Positions 25,440 to 34,504 of a stretch of DNA of 37,514 nucleotides are shown one piece after another (within the stretch, counting starts at the first letter, position 1; every line of letters starts with the position of its first letter). The stretch lies in assembly GCA_903856725.1 (NCBI GenBank), contig CAIOCT010000089.1, positions 1-37,514 of the forward strand, written 5' to 3'. Source of the DNA: an uncultured Verrucomicrobiota bacterium. Its GTDB lineage: Bacteria; Verrucomicrobiota; Verrucomicrobiia; Opitutales; Opitutaceae. The position numbers were made by a program, and so were the translations under genes. The notes beneath the pieces are model-generated. The model was not told where the DNA came from, searched no databases, and saw only the letters and a list, made by a program, of their open reading frames with translations.

Positions 25440-27383
25440 TTGAAGACGAAATCCGCATCCCACTGGTCGGCTGCACAGTCCGAAGAACATTATGGGTTTA
25501 AGCGCTGGGGCGCGAACCACTTTTCCGTCGATTCCGAGGGATTTGTGCAAGTCGCCCCCCTGTCCGATGGACGCACCATTCGCCTCATGGATGTGGTTGA
25601 AGAAGCCACTAGCATGGGCCTGAAGGCGCCCATCGTCATTCGTTTACAAGACACCCTTCGGCACCGGGTAACTTTACTCAACCAAGCCTTTCATAAGGCG
25701 ATTAAGGAGGAGAATTATAAAGGCGAATACCGCGGGGTCTTCCCGATCAAAGTAAATCAATTGCGCGAGGTCGTGGATGAGATCGTCTCCGCCGGCAAAG
25801 ATTTTAACTACGGACTCGAGGCCGGTTCGAAGCCGGAGTTGATGATCGCCTTGGCGATGCATGAGGGCGCCCAGCGACTCATTATCTGCAACGGGTATAA
25901 AGATAACGATTACATGCGCCTCGCTTTGCTGGGACGCAAATTAGGCAAGAAGATCATTATCGTCATCGAGCAACTCTCCGAGATTGATAGCCTCATCGCG
26001 ATGGCCCAAGAAACCGGCGTCAAGCCGATGATTGGATTTCGCGTTAAACTGCAGACGCGGGGCGAAGGCAAATGGGCCATGTCGACCGGCGACAACGCCA
26101 AGTTCGGTTTAAATACGGCGGAAATTCTTTTCGCTGTTGAGAAACTTCGGGCCGCTAAAATGCAAGCGTGCCTTAAATTGGTTCATTTCCACATCGGTTC
26201 CCAGGTACCCAATATTATCATCGTGAAAGCGGCGGTCACTGAAGCGGCCCGTTTTTACTGCCAACTCGCTAAAATGGGCTTCCCAATGGGGTATCTGGAC
26301 GTCGGGGGCGGCCTCGGCATCGACTACGATGGCTCGCGCACTAATTTTGAATCGTCAATGAACTATACGTTGGGCGAGTACGCGCGCGACGTGGTTTTTA
26401 ATATTCGTGAGATTTGCGCCGCCTCGGGCGTGAAAGTTCCTGACATCGTCACCGAGTCCGGTCGCGCCGTCGCGGCTCCCCACTCCATGTTGGTCGTCGA
26501 AGTATTCGAGCGCATCAACAAGCACGAATCTTTAGGGAAACAGCATCAACCCAAGACTCGACATAAGATTGTCGATGCCATGGCCGTGCTCTTAAAAAAC
26601 AAAGCGAAGCTGGGCCGCCTCGAGCGTTTCCATGATGCGCTACAGAAAAAAGAGGAGGCTTTTTCTCTCTTCAATCTCGGCTACCTTGATCTCGAGAATC
26701 GGGCCGCCGCCGAGCAAATTTTTTGGCAGATCTGCGAACAGATTGATAAAGAAGGAATGAAATCGGGGTATCAACCTGAAGAGCTTCATGACCTAAAGAA
26801 GCTCCTCGCCGATCAGTACGTTTGTAATTTTTCCGTCTTTCAATCCCTCCTCGATAGCTGGGCCTTGAAACAACTCTTCCCGATTACGCCGCTCCATCGG
26901 CTACGGGAAAAACCGACTGTGAATGCCACCTTGGTTGACATCACTTGCGACTCCGATGGCAAGATCGCCAACTTCATTGATCTGCAGGACGTGAAGGACT
27001 ACATCACGCTCCATCCGCTCAAACGCAATGAGCCTTACTATCTCGGCATTTATCTCACCGGCGCCTATCAGGATATCATGGGAGATTTACACAATCTCTT
27101 TGGTCGCGTGAATGAGGTGCATGTGTTCCTGGAAGACGATGAGCCCAACGGTTATTATATCGAAGAAGCCCTCGCTGGCTCACGGATCGCGGATGTGATC
27201 GAGGGCGTCCAATATCAGTGGGAAGAGCTTTGCCGACGGATCAAGCAGCAGATCGACCACGCCACCAAAAAGGATTTCATCAAACCCCGCGAAGGCGTGC
27301 GCTTGGTTGAATTTTACGAATCACAAATGCTCGCTAAAACTTACCTGAATATTGAGCAGCAGCCCGGTAAGAAAAAGCGCTGA
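25440..27383 (+). CDS. speA: Biosynthetic arginine decarboxylase
   Basis: SpeA converts arginine to agmatine, the first step of one route to putrescine and other polyamines. The 647-residue PLP enzyme has normal length; the PLP lysine is K104 in GVFPIKVNQ, the glycine-rich phosphate loop is DVGGGLGIDYDGS, and the C-terminal sheet holds VDITCDSDGKI and YYLGIYLTGAYQD. No in-frame ATG exists before the conserved region; an in-frame stop at 25401 and the alignment leave TTG at 25440 as the likely start, without a Shine-Dalgarno sequence. It ends in a short basic tail GKKKR. Agmatine deiminase or agmatinase is not seen nearby. Confidence 0.96.
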   Translation: MKTKSASHWSAAQSEEHYGFKRWGANHFSVDSEGFVQVAPLSDGRTIRLMDVVEEATSMGLKAPIVIRLQDTLRHRVTLLNQAFHKAIKEENYKGEYRGVFPIKVNQLREVVDEIVSAGKDFNYGLEAGSKPELMIALAMHEGAQRLIICNGYKDNDYMRLALLGRKLGKKIIIVIEQLSEIDSLIAMAQETGVKPMIGFRVKLQTRGEGKWAMSTGDNAKFGLNTAEILFAVEKLRAAKMQACLKLVHFHIGSQVPNIIIVKAAVTEAARFYCQLAKMGFPMGYLDVGGGLGIDYDGSRTNFESSMNYTLGEYARDVVFNIREICAASGVKVPDIVTESGRAVAAPHSMLVVEVFERINKHESLGKQHQPKTRHKIVDAMAVLLKNKAKLGRLERFHDALQKKEEAFSLFNLGYLDLENRAAAEQIFWQICEQIDKEGMKSGYQPEELHDLKKLLADQYVCNFSVFQSLLDSWALKQLFPITPLHRLREKPTVNATLVDITCDSDGKIANFIDLQDVKDYITLHPLKRNEPYYLGIYLTGAYQDIMGDLHNLFGRVNEVHVFLEDDEPNGYYIEEALAGSRIADVIEGVQYQWEELCRRIKQQIDHATKKDFIKPREGVRLVEFYESQMLAKTYLNIEQQPGKKKR

Positions 27384-27451
27384 CCGCAGTTACTGTTCGT
27401 GCCACGGCACGAGCAACGAGGCGGCCAATTCCTCCGGACACGCGTGACGCC

Positions 27452-29674
27452 ATGATCAGCCTCCCATCATTCATGAACTCTACGGCCCTACGTCTCGTCC
27501 TGCTCATCACCCTGCCCAGCCTCAGTAGCGCAGCGAACGGCACCACGGCCCCCGCGGTGGTTGATTTCAGCTACGCCTTTGCCCCGCCGCACCGCGTCAC
27601 GGTGGCGCCCCCAGATAGCGGTGATAAAACCCTCGTCGATTGCGAACCGGGCAAAGTAATACTTTCGTGGAGTTACGATAATTTACTCAGCTTTCCAGTC
27701 GCTAATTTTTTTGGCCCGCTGACGCAATGGAAGTTAGTTTTCCAGCCAACGGTTGACGGACATCAAGTGGGAAAATCTACGTGGCGCCGGCTCGACGACT
27801 GGCTCCCCGGCTTGTCCGCTGAGTTCGCTCACCCCGCGGTGCACACGACGATCGAAGTGATCGGTGGTCAGCGCGCTGCTATCATGCGAGTGACATTTAC
27901 TAATCTCGATGCGCACGCCACCCATCGCGCAGCCGTTGAGTGTGGTGTGCCGGGTACGTGGCGGGGAGTACTTCCCGCTTTCGTAGATCCCGCGCTCGCA
28001 ACCAACGCTCGTGATGCGCTCATCGCCGGCTGGATGGCTCGCGCCGACCGCGTCATCATCGCCGGCCTCGGCGGCGATGACTACCCGCTCGCCGCCAACA
28101 CACTCACCCCCACGGTCCAACTCGCGCCCGGTCAGACCAAAATCATTTGGTTCGTCAGACCCTATCGAGTTTACGAATCGATGCTCCCCGAATTACGCCG
28201 TCGTGATTGGGCGGCCGAATTTGCTGAGGCCAAAGCAACGTGGCAAAAACTCCTCGCCCGCACTCCGCGCCTCCAACTTGCCGACCCGGCGGTCCGCTAC
28301 AGTTACTACGCGGGACTCGCCGATATTTTTATTATGCGTGAGCCCGTCCCCGGCGACTACCTCGGCACTTTACCTGGAACAGAACTCTATCGATCGGCCA
28401 ATCCGACGGAGGCGGCCATTGCCAGTGTGGCGTTGAGTCAGGCAGGACTCGCGGTCGAAGCGATCGACGGTTACCGCCTAGCGCTTGATTTGCAAAATTT
28501 TGACGGCTGCTGGGCTGAGCCCCAAGGCTGGGCCCGCACAGGTTGGCTAGCGGCTGGTTTCAAGAGCTGGTTTGTGATGGAGCACTATCGGCTCACGCGA
28601 GACCGTGACTTTTTGGCTAATATTTTTCCGCGAATGCTGGCGAGTTCCCGCTGGCAAGAACGAGCGCGGCAACGGAGTCGTCAATTAATTGAAGGGGTCA
28701 AACCACTGAATTACGGTCTACTCCCGCCGGGCATGGGTGACGGTGGATTAAAAAATGACGCGAGTCTCTACGGCGTTTTTATACCCCACAATATCTGGGC
28801 GGTCTATGCGGATGAACTCACGCTGGAGGCCGCACAGATTCTCGACCGGAAAGCCGAGGCCGCCGAAGTGCGCACCATTTACGAGGCCGGGCGTGCTGAT
28901 CTCGTCGACACATTACGCCGTGGGGCCATCGCTGAGAACGGTTTCAAATGGATTCCCGGCGTAGCGGGCAAGACAACGGGTAGTCGCTGGGGTGCCCTCA
29001 ATGCCACTTATCCATTCCGCCTACTCGCACCTGATGATGAGCTCATCACTGGTACTATTCGCAAAATGGAATCCAAGATTAGCCCCGGCGGCATACCCAT
29101 GCACACGGGTTGGATGGAGGAAGGAATGTGGGTGGCGATCACGCTCGATAATCTTGCTGAGACGTTGCTCCTCCGCGGTGAATCAGATGCGGTCGCTCGT
29201 TATTTTTACGCCACGCTGAACCACGCAACGCCGCTTTATTCATGGTGCGAAGAACGCGGCCCAGAACCCGGCGCTACCAAAACTGTAGGCGATCGCCAGC
29301 ATCTGTGGACGCCGATCGCCGTTATCCGACTACTCCGCGACATGCTGGTATTCGAAAACGGTGATACCCTCCATCTGGCACGCGGGGCTGATCGCTCTTG
29401 GCTCGCCCGCGGCCCTCTTGGCGGGGCGGGTTTCGCCAGCCACTTTGGACCCGTGGCCTATACACTTACCCTCGTCGATGCCCAGCATGTTAGCGGCGAA
29501 ATCAACCTAACCGCGGGACGCGAACCAGCTAAACTTCAGGCGCACATTCGTCTTCCAGGGGGTAAAAAAATAACCGCGATCAGCGATTCCTCCGCCCACA
29601 TTCTGCCAGATGGCGAAACAATCGAATGGGTGAAACCCTCAGCCCAAATGCGCTTTATGGTCACCGTTAAATGA
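27452..29674 (+). CDS. Exported (alpha/alpha)6-barrel glycosidase-like protein
   Basis: The N-terminus has a signal peptide, either from this ATG or from the ATG at 27473 (MNSTALRLVLLITLPSLSSA). After a beta-sandwich-like region (about 30-270), residues about 280-640 show repeated helix-loop-helix segments with aromatic and acidic clusters, such as FDGCWAEPQGWARTGWL, LPPGMGDGG and HTGWMEEGMWVAI, as in six-hairpin glycosidases. A beta-domain closes the protein. I cannot assign a GH family or the catalytic acids with certainty. It opens the plus-strand sulfatase and lyase locus, so a role in trimming oligosaccharides from a sulfated glycan is likely. It is separated from speA by 68 bases. Confidence 0.8.
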   Translation: MISLPSFMNSTALRLVLLITLPSLSSAANGTTAPAVVDFSYAFAPPHRVTVAPPDSGDKTLVDCEPGKVILSWSYDNLLSFPVANFFGPLTQWKLVFQPTVDGHQVGKSTWRRLDDWLPGLSAEFAHPAVHTTIEVIGGQRAAIMRVTFTNLDAHATHRAAVECGVPGTWRGVLPAFVDPALATNARDALIAGWMARADRVIIAGLGGDDYPLAANTLTPTVQLAPGQTKIIWFVRPYRVYESMLPELRRRDWAAEFAEAKATWQKLLARTPRLQLADPAVRYSYYAGLADIFIMREPVPGDYLGTLPGTELYRSANPTEAAIASVALSQAGLAVEAIDGYRLALDLQNFDGCWAEPQGWARTGWLAAGFKSWFVMEHYRLTRDRDFLANIFPRMLASSRWQERARQRSRQLIEGVKPLNYGLLPPGMGDGGLKNDASLYGVFIPHNIWAVYADELTLEAAQILDRKAEAAEVRTIYEAGRADLVDTLRRGAIAENGFKWIPGVAGKTTGSRWGALNATYPFRLLAPDDELITGTIRKMESKISPGGIPMHTGWMEEGMWVAITLDNLAETLLLRGESDAVARYFYATLNHATPLYSWCEERGPEPGATKTVGDRQHLWTPIAVIRLLRDMLVFENGDTLHLARGADRSWLARGPLGGAGFASHFGPVAYTLTLVDAQHVSGEINLTAGREPAKLQAHIRLPGGKKITAISDSSAHILPDGETIEWVKPSAQMRFMVTVK

Positions 29675-29854
29675 TAGCTCCAAGCGCAGCGGAAAAATAG
29701 TGTTATACATTCACGATCGAATGCATCGGCGGAATGGAGCGTTTAACGTAATAACTAAATACAAGGTAGCTGCTAGCGGCGAGCAGCGTCTTGGTGAGAT
29801 CCACCGATCTTGTTTCTCAACTCAGTCGATTGATTGTCTCCTACCCCATCGCTA

Positions 29855-31180
29855 ATGAATAAAATTTTACGGAATATCCTAATCTGTACTTCTCTCGCTG
29901 GCCTGAAATTTTGCCCAACTCTCTTCGCGGCGGCTGCACCCAAACCCAACATCATCTTCATTCTCGCAGATGATTACGGCGTCGGTGAAGTCAGCGCTTA
30001 CGGTGCGGATAATTATAAAACGCCGCACATCGATCAGCTCGCTCGGGGCGGCATTCGGTTTACCCATGCCTACACGCCGTCGCTGTGCGGCCCATCACGG
30101 GCCACCATTCTGACGGGGCGTTACCTCTTCCGGACGGGCGCTACCAATCAAGATGCGACCGGGCAGATGAGCTCCGCCGAAATCATGATACCCAAAGTGC
30201 TCAAAACGGCAGGATACGTCACCACAATGATCGGCAAGTGGGGCCAACTGCCACTCGGGCCAGGGGATTTTGGGTTCGATGATTACCTGCACTTTCAAGG
30301 CAGCGGCATCTACTGGAACACTCAAGCCAAAGGGAAAAATTATAAATTAAATGGTCAGTCGATCCCACTACGGGATAACGAATATCTCCCCGATTTAATG
30401 CATGCTCACTTGGTAGACTTTATTACCAAAAACCACGACCGACCATTTTACGCGTACTACTCGTTGTCGCATGTGCATACTGAAATCCTGCCCACTCCTG
30501 ACAGTGCCCCCGGCAGCCAAGATCTCTACGGGGATAATGTCACCTATATGGACAAACTCATCGGCAAGCTGATAGCGGAACTCGAACGCCAGCATTTGCG
30601 GGAAAAAACTCTTATCGTGTTTTTCGGTGACAACGGTACGGCCGAACAGCGTTCGAATCACGCCACGATTGGTGGACGGCGACTGAATGGAGCCAAAGGC
30701 TCGATGCTTGAGGGTGGCAGCCTCGAGCCACTTATCGTCAATTGGCCCGGCGTCAGTCCCGCTGGCCGAATCTGCGACGATCTCATCGATTCTACCGATT
30801 TCCTACCTACTTTCGCCGCGGTGGCCTCAGCCAAACTACCGGTCAACACAGCGCTGGATGGTCATAATTTTCTGCCACAAATCCAGGGCGAAAAAGGCCA
30901 GCCGCGCGAGTGGGTTTTTCTGCAACTCGCCAACCAATGGTACACGCGGAACCGTGATTGGAAACTCACCCAATCCGGCCAACTCTATAACATGAGTGAT
31001 GCCCCCTTCTCGGAGAAATTAGTGCCCACGAACACGACAGATACCGCCGCGCTGGCTGCCCGGCAAAGCCTGCAGTCTGGGCTCGCCCAATTGAATCCAG
31101 CCGGTGGCTTTGTGGATAAAGGTGATGGCACTGGCCGCCACGCCAACAAGGCCGCGAAGGCAAAAAAGCAAAAGCTCTAG
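29855..31180 (+). CDS. Exported formylglycine-dependent sulfatase 1
   Basis: This S1-family sulfatase removes sulfate esters. It has 441 residues from the ATG at 29855; a TTG seven codons earlier is less likely. A signal peptide ends near FAAAAP. The active-site Cys, to be oxidised to formylglycine, is C78 in LCGPSRATILTGR (Cys-x-Pro-Ser-Arg). Calcium ligands lie in ILADDYG (39-40) and FFGDNGT. The end is basic, NKAAKAKKQKL. It resembles arylsulfatase A-like enzymes without the iduronate-type extension, so its substrate differs from sulfatase 2. It precedes the lyase gene by 49 bases, and a maturase gene is not in view. Confidence 0.95.
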   Translation: MNKILRNILICTSLAGLKFCPTLFAAAAPKPNIIFILADDYGVGEVSAYGADNYKTPHIDQLARGGIRFTHAYTPSLCGPSRATILTGRYLFRTGATNQDATGQMSSAEIMIPKVLKTAGYVTTMIGKWGQLPLGPGDFGFDDYLHFQGSGIYWNTQAKGKNYKLNGQSIPLRDNEYLPDLMHAHLVDFITKNHDRPFYAYYSLSHVHTEILPTPDSAPGSQDLYGDNVTYMDKLIGKLIAELERQHLREKTLIVFFGDNGTAEQRSNHATIGGRRLNGAKGSMLEGGSLEPLIVNWPGVSPAGRICDDLIDSTDFLPTFAAVASAKLPVNTALDGHNFLPQIQGEKGQPREWVFLQLANQWYTRNRDWKLTQSGQLYNMSDAPFSEKLVPTNTTDTAALAARQSLQSGLAQLNPAGGFVDKGDGTGRHANKAAKAKKQKL

Positions 31181-31181
31181 G

Positions 31182-31215
31182 ATCGAAGTCACCCTGATCA
31201 AGGTTGATCTTCGAT
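31182..31215 (+). other. Imperfect hairpin between sulfatase 1 and lyase
   Basis: ATCGAAG (31182-31188) pairs with CTTCGAT (31209-31215), and inner bases extend the stem with one bulge and one mismatch around GATCA. It begins just after the sulfatase stop and ends 14 bases before the lyase ATG. It lacks a T-run; it may reduce read-through or shield the message end. Confidence 0.35.
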
Positions 31216-31229
31216 TACCCTGTTAAGCC

Positions 31230-32825
31230 ATGGCACTCATCGGGAATTTTCTATTGCGCAGGACCCTCCGCAGTTTAACGGCGGTTGGCGCCACGTTCTG
31301 CCAGAGCTGCATGGCCGCTGCATTAAGCGTTAAAGCTGGGCTATTTTTCGGCAGCATTGGACTGCTGACTTTTAGTCCAACTTCAGGTTGGGCGCGGGAT
31401 ATTTTCGTGCCAGGTCCTGCCGAGTTACGCTCCGCGTTATTAGACGCACGAGCCGGTGATACCCTCACACTCAAAAATGGACGCTGGCCTGATACTCTGT
31501 TAAACGTGACGCAGAGCGGCGCGCCCGGCCAGCCGGTCGAGATTCGCGCTGAGAGTCCGGGGGAAGTCATGCTAACGGGTTCCTCCACCCTCATCATTAA
31601 AGCCCCCTACATCATCGTAACGGGACTCTGCTTTACCTCAGGCTCAATCGCACGCAACGCGGTGATTCAATTTCATTCGCACCACGGCACTGTGCGCGAG
31701 ACGGCGATTATCGACTATAATCCACCGGCCTTTGAGACGGAATATTATTGGGTGTTTTTTGGAGGCGACCACAACCGCATCGACCGCTGTTATTTCAAGG
31801 GTAAAAGCAACCTGCAGCCGCTGATCGGCAACGCCATTGACGGAAGTCGACACAACGCGGTTACCAACTCGTATTTCAAAAATATTCCCTACGTGCCCGA
31901 CGCTAATGGCCGTGAGATTATTCGCGTCTGGGGCTCAGGGAAAACTGAGCAACGTGATGATGACGGCGCGTATTTCCTCATCGAGGGCAACCTCTTTGAC
32001 CATGCCGATGGCGAAGGCACTGAGATCGTATCACTTAAATCAAATCACAATACTTTGCGGGCCAATACCGTGATCGCTACTCGTGGCGGCCTCAATATCC
32101 GCCGCGGCAATTTTAACACGGTGACGGATAATATTATCCTCGGCCAAGGCCGCGCCGGAGCACAAGGCTTACGGATGTCAGGCGAACACAATCGGGTGCA
32201 GGGAAATTTCGTCTCCGGTTGCGAGTACGGGATTCGCGTGGCGTGTGGCGAATATATCGCCGCGGCCCTCACCCCGAGCTACCAGCCCGATATTAAGCCG
32301 AATGCCAAGCGCTCGGCGCAGGTTCGCATTCCCACCTATCCGCAGAATCGCCACCTCACGCTGGCGGATAACGTGATCGTCGGCACCACCGGCCTGGATT
32401 TGGAGATCGGTTCATCTTACAAAAATTACTGGCCAGAATCGCAGCAGGTGCTACTCCCAGAAAACTCTCTCATTCAAAATAATCGTTTTATTCGGCTCCA
32501 CGATGGTCCGGCAGTCAGCATCACGGTCGCTGATTCAGCTCCGCCGCTCGATCGCTTTCACTTTCAGCCCAATCGTTATGAGGGAAATATTGTCAGCGCA
32601 AAAAAGCCCCTCTCGGATCCAGTCGTCGCCGGCTTTAGCCAAAAGGCAATACCGGCAGATTGGTCTGAAGAGACTGAATGGACCGGCTACCAGCCCCTGA
32701 CACCGACTGACGTCGGCCCAGCGTGGGTGATTGCCGCGCGGCGAGCGGGGAAATTTAATGGTGAAGACGATACGCCTCAACCCAAAGCAGCGGCCCACCC
32801 CAAAACTTCTAAGCGAAAAAAGTAG
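31230..32825 (+). CDS. Polysaccharide lyase, family 6-like (chondroitinase B / alginate lyase type)
   Basis: This enzyme should cleave uronate-containing chains by beta-elimination. The 531-residue protein is a right-handed parallel beta-helix with about 60 N-terminal residues including a signal or membrane anchor. From comparison with chondroitinase B, the Lys-Arg catalytic pair appears as K270 (SLKSN) and R291 (NIRRGN), with the same 21-residue spacing as K250/R271 of that enzyme. E265 matches one calcium ligand, but the other expected acid position (263) is Gly, with E262 adjacent. The helix turns show GEHNRVQGNFVSG-type repeats. Its position between sulfatases suggests a sulfated uronic acid polymer. 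The tail is basic (KTSKRKK). Alginate cannot be excluded as the substrate. Confidence 0.88.
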   Translation: MALIGNFLLRRTLRSLTAVGATFCQSCMAAALSVKAGLFFGSIGLLTFSPTSGWARDIFVPGPAELRSALLDARAGDTLTLKNGRWPDTLLNVTQSGAPGQPVEIRAESPGEVMLTGSSTLIIKAPYIIVTGLCFTSGSIARNAVIQFHSHHGTVRETAIIDYNPPAFETEYYWVFFGGDHNRIDRCYFKGKSNLQPLIGNAIDGSRHNAVTNSYFKNIPYVPDANGREIIRVWGSGKTEQRDDDGAYFLIEGNLFDHADGEGTEIVSLKSNHNTLRANTVIATRGGLNIRRGNFNTVTDNIILGQGRAGAQGLRMSGEHNRVQGNFVSGCEYGIRVACGEYIAAALTPSYQPDIKPNAKRSAQVRIPTYPQNRHLTLADNVIVGTTGLDLEIGSSYKNYWPESQQVLLPENSLIQNNRFIRLHDGPAVSITVADSAPPLDRFHFQPNRYEGNIVSAKKPLSDPVVAGFSQKAIPADWSEETEWTGYQPLTPTDVGPAWVIAARRAGKFNGEDDTPQPKAAAHPKTSKRKK

Positions 32826-32893
32826 TATGCTTAGAGGATGCTTTCGGCCCAGCGGCCGACGCAGCCTCCTTTCTTTACGATCAATTTAAAACC

Positions 32894-34459
32894 ATGAATC
32901 TCATCCCCACACTCCTCGCCTTGCTCAGCATCACCACGTTGGCCGGTGCCACGACGCCAGCGCTCACTCGGCCCAATATTCTCTTTATCGCCGTTGATGA
33001 CCTGAGACCAGAACTTGGGGCTTACGGTAAAGACTACATCAAGAGCCCGAACATCGATCGGCTGGCCCAGGCAGGGATCACGTTCAACCGGGCCTTCTGC
33101 CAACAGGCCGTCTGCTCACCCACGCGCTCCAGTCTCATGACCGGCACGCGACCAGATACCACAAAGGTATACGATCTCGTGACGCGCTTTCGCACCGCGT
33201 TGCCGAATGTGGTCACACTCGGTCAGCATTTTAAGAACAACGGCTACTTCGTGCAGGGCATGGGCAAAATCTATCACGGCAACTTAGATGATGCCGCTAC
33301 TTGGTCCGTGGCGTGGGGCACGCCGGATGCACCGCTCTACGGGCTGCCGGAAAACTTGAAACTCAACGAGCGCCGCTACGGAGTGGATCCCGATGATGAT
33401 GACACCAAACCGGCAGCCAAGGATAAGAGCAAAGGCAAGGCCAAGAGCAAAACGGCATCCGTCACCGCCGAAGGAACCAAGGCGACCAAAAAAAACATCC
33501 GCGGTCCCGCCTTCGAGGGCGCGGACGTGCCGGACAATACCTTCCAGGACGGCAAGGTAGCTGAACTCGCCGTCGCCACGCTCCAGGCAATGAGCAAAAA
33601 GAAGGAGCCGTTTTTTCTCGCTGTCGGCTTTATCCGTCCGCACCTGCCGTTTGTTTCCCCCAAAAAATACTGGGATCTCTACGACCCAGCTAAAATTGAA
33701 CTCGCACCCAACAAGTTTTATCCGACCGACGCGCCGGATTATGCGATCCGCCGCAATGGCAATGAAATCGATAATTATTACGGCATTCCCGCAGGCTCGA
33801 TTCCCAACGACGTCGCGCGTCAGTTGAAACACGGTTATTATGCCGCCATCAGCTATACCGATGCGCAAATTGGCTTCGTCCTCGCTGAGCTCGATCGCCT
33901 TGGACTACGTGAAAATACTATCGTCATTCTCTGGGGCGATCACGGCTGGAAACTTGGCGAACACGATGCTTGGTCCAAACACAGCAACACGGAAAACGAT
34001 ACCAATGCGCCGCTGATTCTCTCGGTACCGCGCATGAAAAATGCCGGCGCGCATACTGATGCACTCGTCGAATTTGTGGATATCTACCCAACACTCTCTG
34101 AATTAGCTGGCCTGCCCCTGCCCGGGCATCTGGAAGGCGTCAGCTTCCGGCCACTTCTCGCAGATCCCACTCGGCCCTGGAAATCAGCGGCCTTTAGTCA
34201 ATATCCCCGGAGCTCAGGAAAAATGGGGGCTAAATTGGACTTAATGGGTTACTCGATGCGGACCGATCGGTATCGTCTCACGGTCTGGGTAGATCGTAAT
34301 GATCATAGCAAAATTGACGCGATCGAGCTCTATGATCACCAGAGCGATCCCCTAGAGAACACCAACATCGCCAAGGTCCCAGCGAATACCGAACTGGTTG
34401 ACCAACTGATGGCCCAGTGGCGGCGAGGCTGGCAGGGCGCAAAGCCCACGGCTTCCTGA
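32894..34459 (+). CDS. Exported sulfatase 2, iduronate-2-sulfatase-like
   Basis: This S1-family sulfatase of 521 residues has a signal peptide ending near AGATT and a formylglycine site at C74 in VCSPTRSSLMTGTRPDT. Metal ligands are in VDDLRPE (35-36) and LWGDHGWKLGEHD. The VDDLRPELGAYG and TRPDTTKVYDL segments are typical of iduronate-2-sulfatase-like enzymes. Between about residues 165 and 203 there is a low-complexity insert, DPDDDD followed by a Lys-rich stretch, which the relatives I recall lack; it should be a surface loop. It lies 68 bases after the lyase, and the NHL gene follows closely. Substrate is inferred as a sulfated uronate sugar. Confidence 0.94.
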   Translation: MNLIPTLLALLSITTLAGATTPALTRPNILFIAVDDLRPELGAYGKDYIKSPNIDRLAQAGITFNRAFCQQAVCSPTRSSLMTGTRPDTTKVYDLVTRFRTALPNVVTLGQHFKNNGYFVQGMGKIYHGNLDDAATWSVAWGTPDAPLYGLPENLKLNERRYGVDPDDDDTKPAAKDKSKGKAKSKTASVTAEGTKATKKNIRGPAFEGADVPDNTFQDGKVAELAVATLQAMSKKKEPFFLAVGFIRPHLPFVSPKKYWDLYDPAKIELAPNKFYPTDAPDYAIRRNGNEIDNYYGIPAGSIPNDVARQLKHGYYAAISYTDAQIGFVLAELDRLGLRENTIVILWGDHGWKLGEHDAWSKHSNTENDTNAPLILSVPRMKNAGAHTDALVEFVDIYPTLSELAGLPLPGHLEGVSFRPLLADPTRPWKSAAFSQYPRSSGKMGAKLDLMGYSMRTDRYRLTVWVDRNDHSKIDAIELYDHQSDPLENTNIAKVPANTELVDQLMAQWRRGWQGAKPTAS

Positions 34460-34504
34460 GTAGTGCTTGGCTTAAACGTTAACTCACCTGCTCCCCTCGC
34501 CCCA

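Noticed and set aside
29696-29830. Short inverted repeats before sulfatase 1 (CATTC/GAATG and GCTGC/GCAGC)
   Set aside because: Five-base stems with long loops are expected by chance; no T-run follows.
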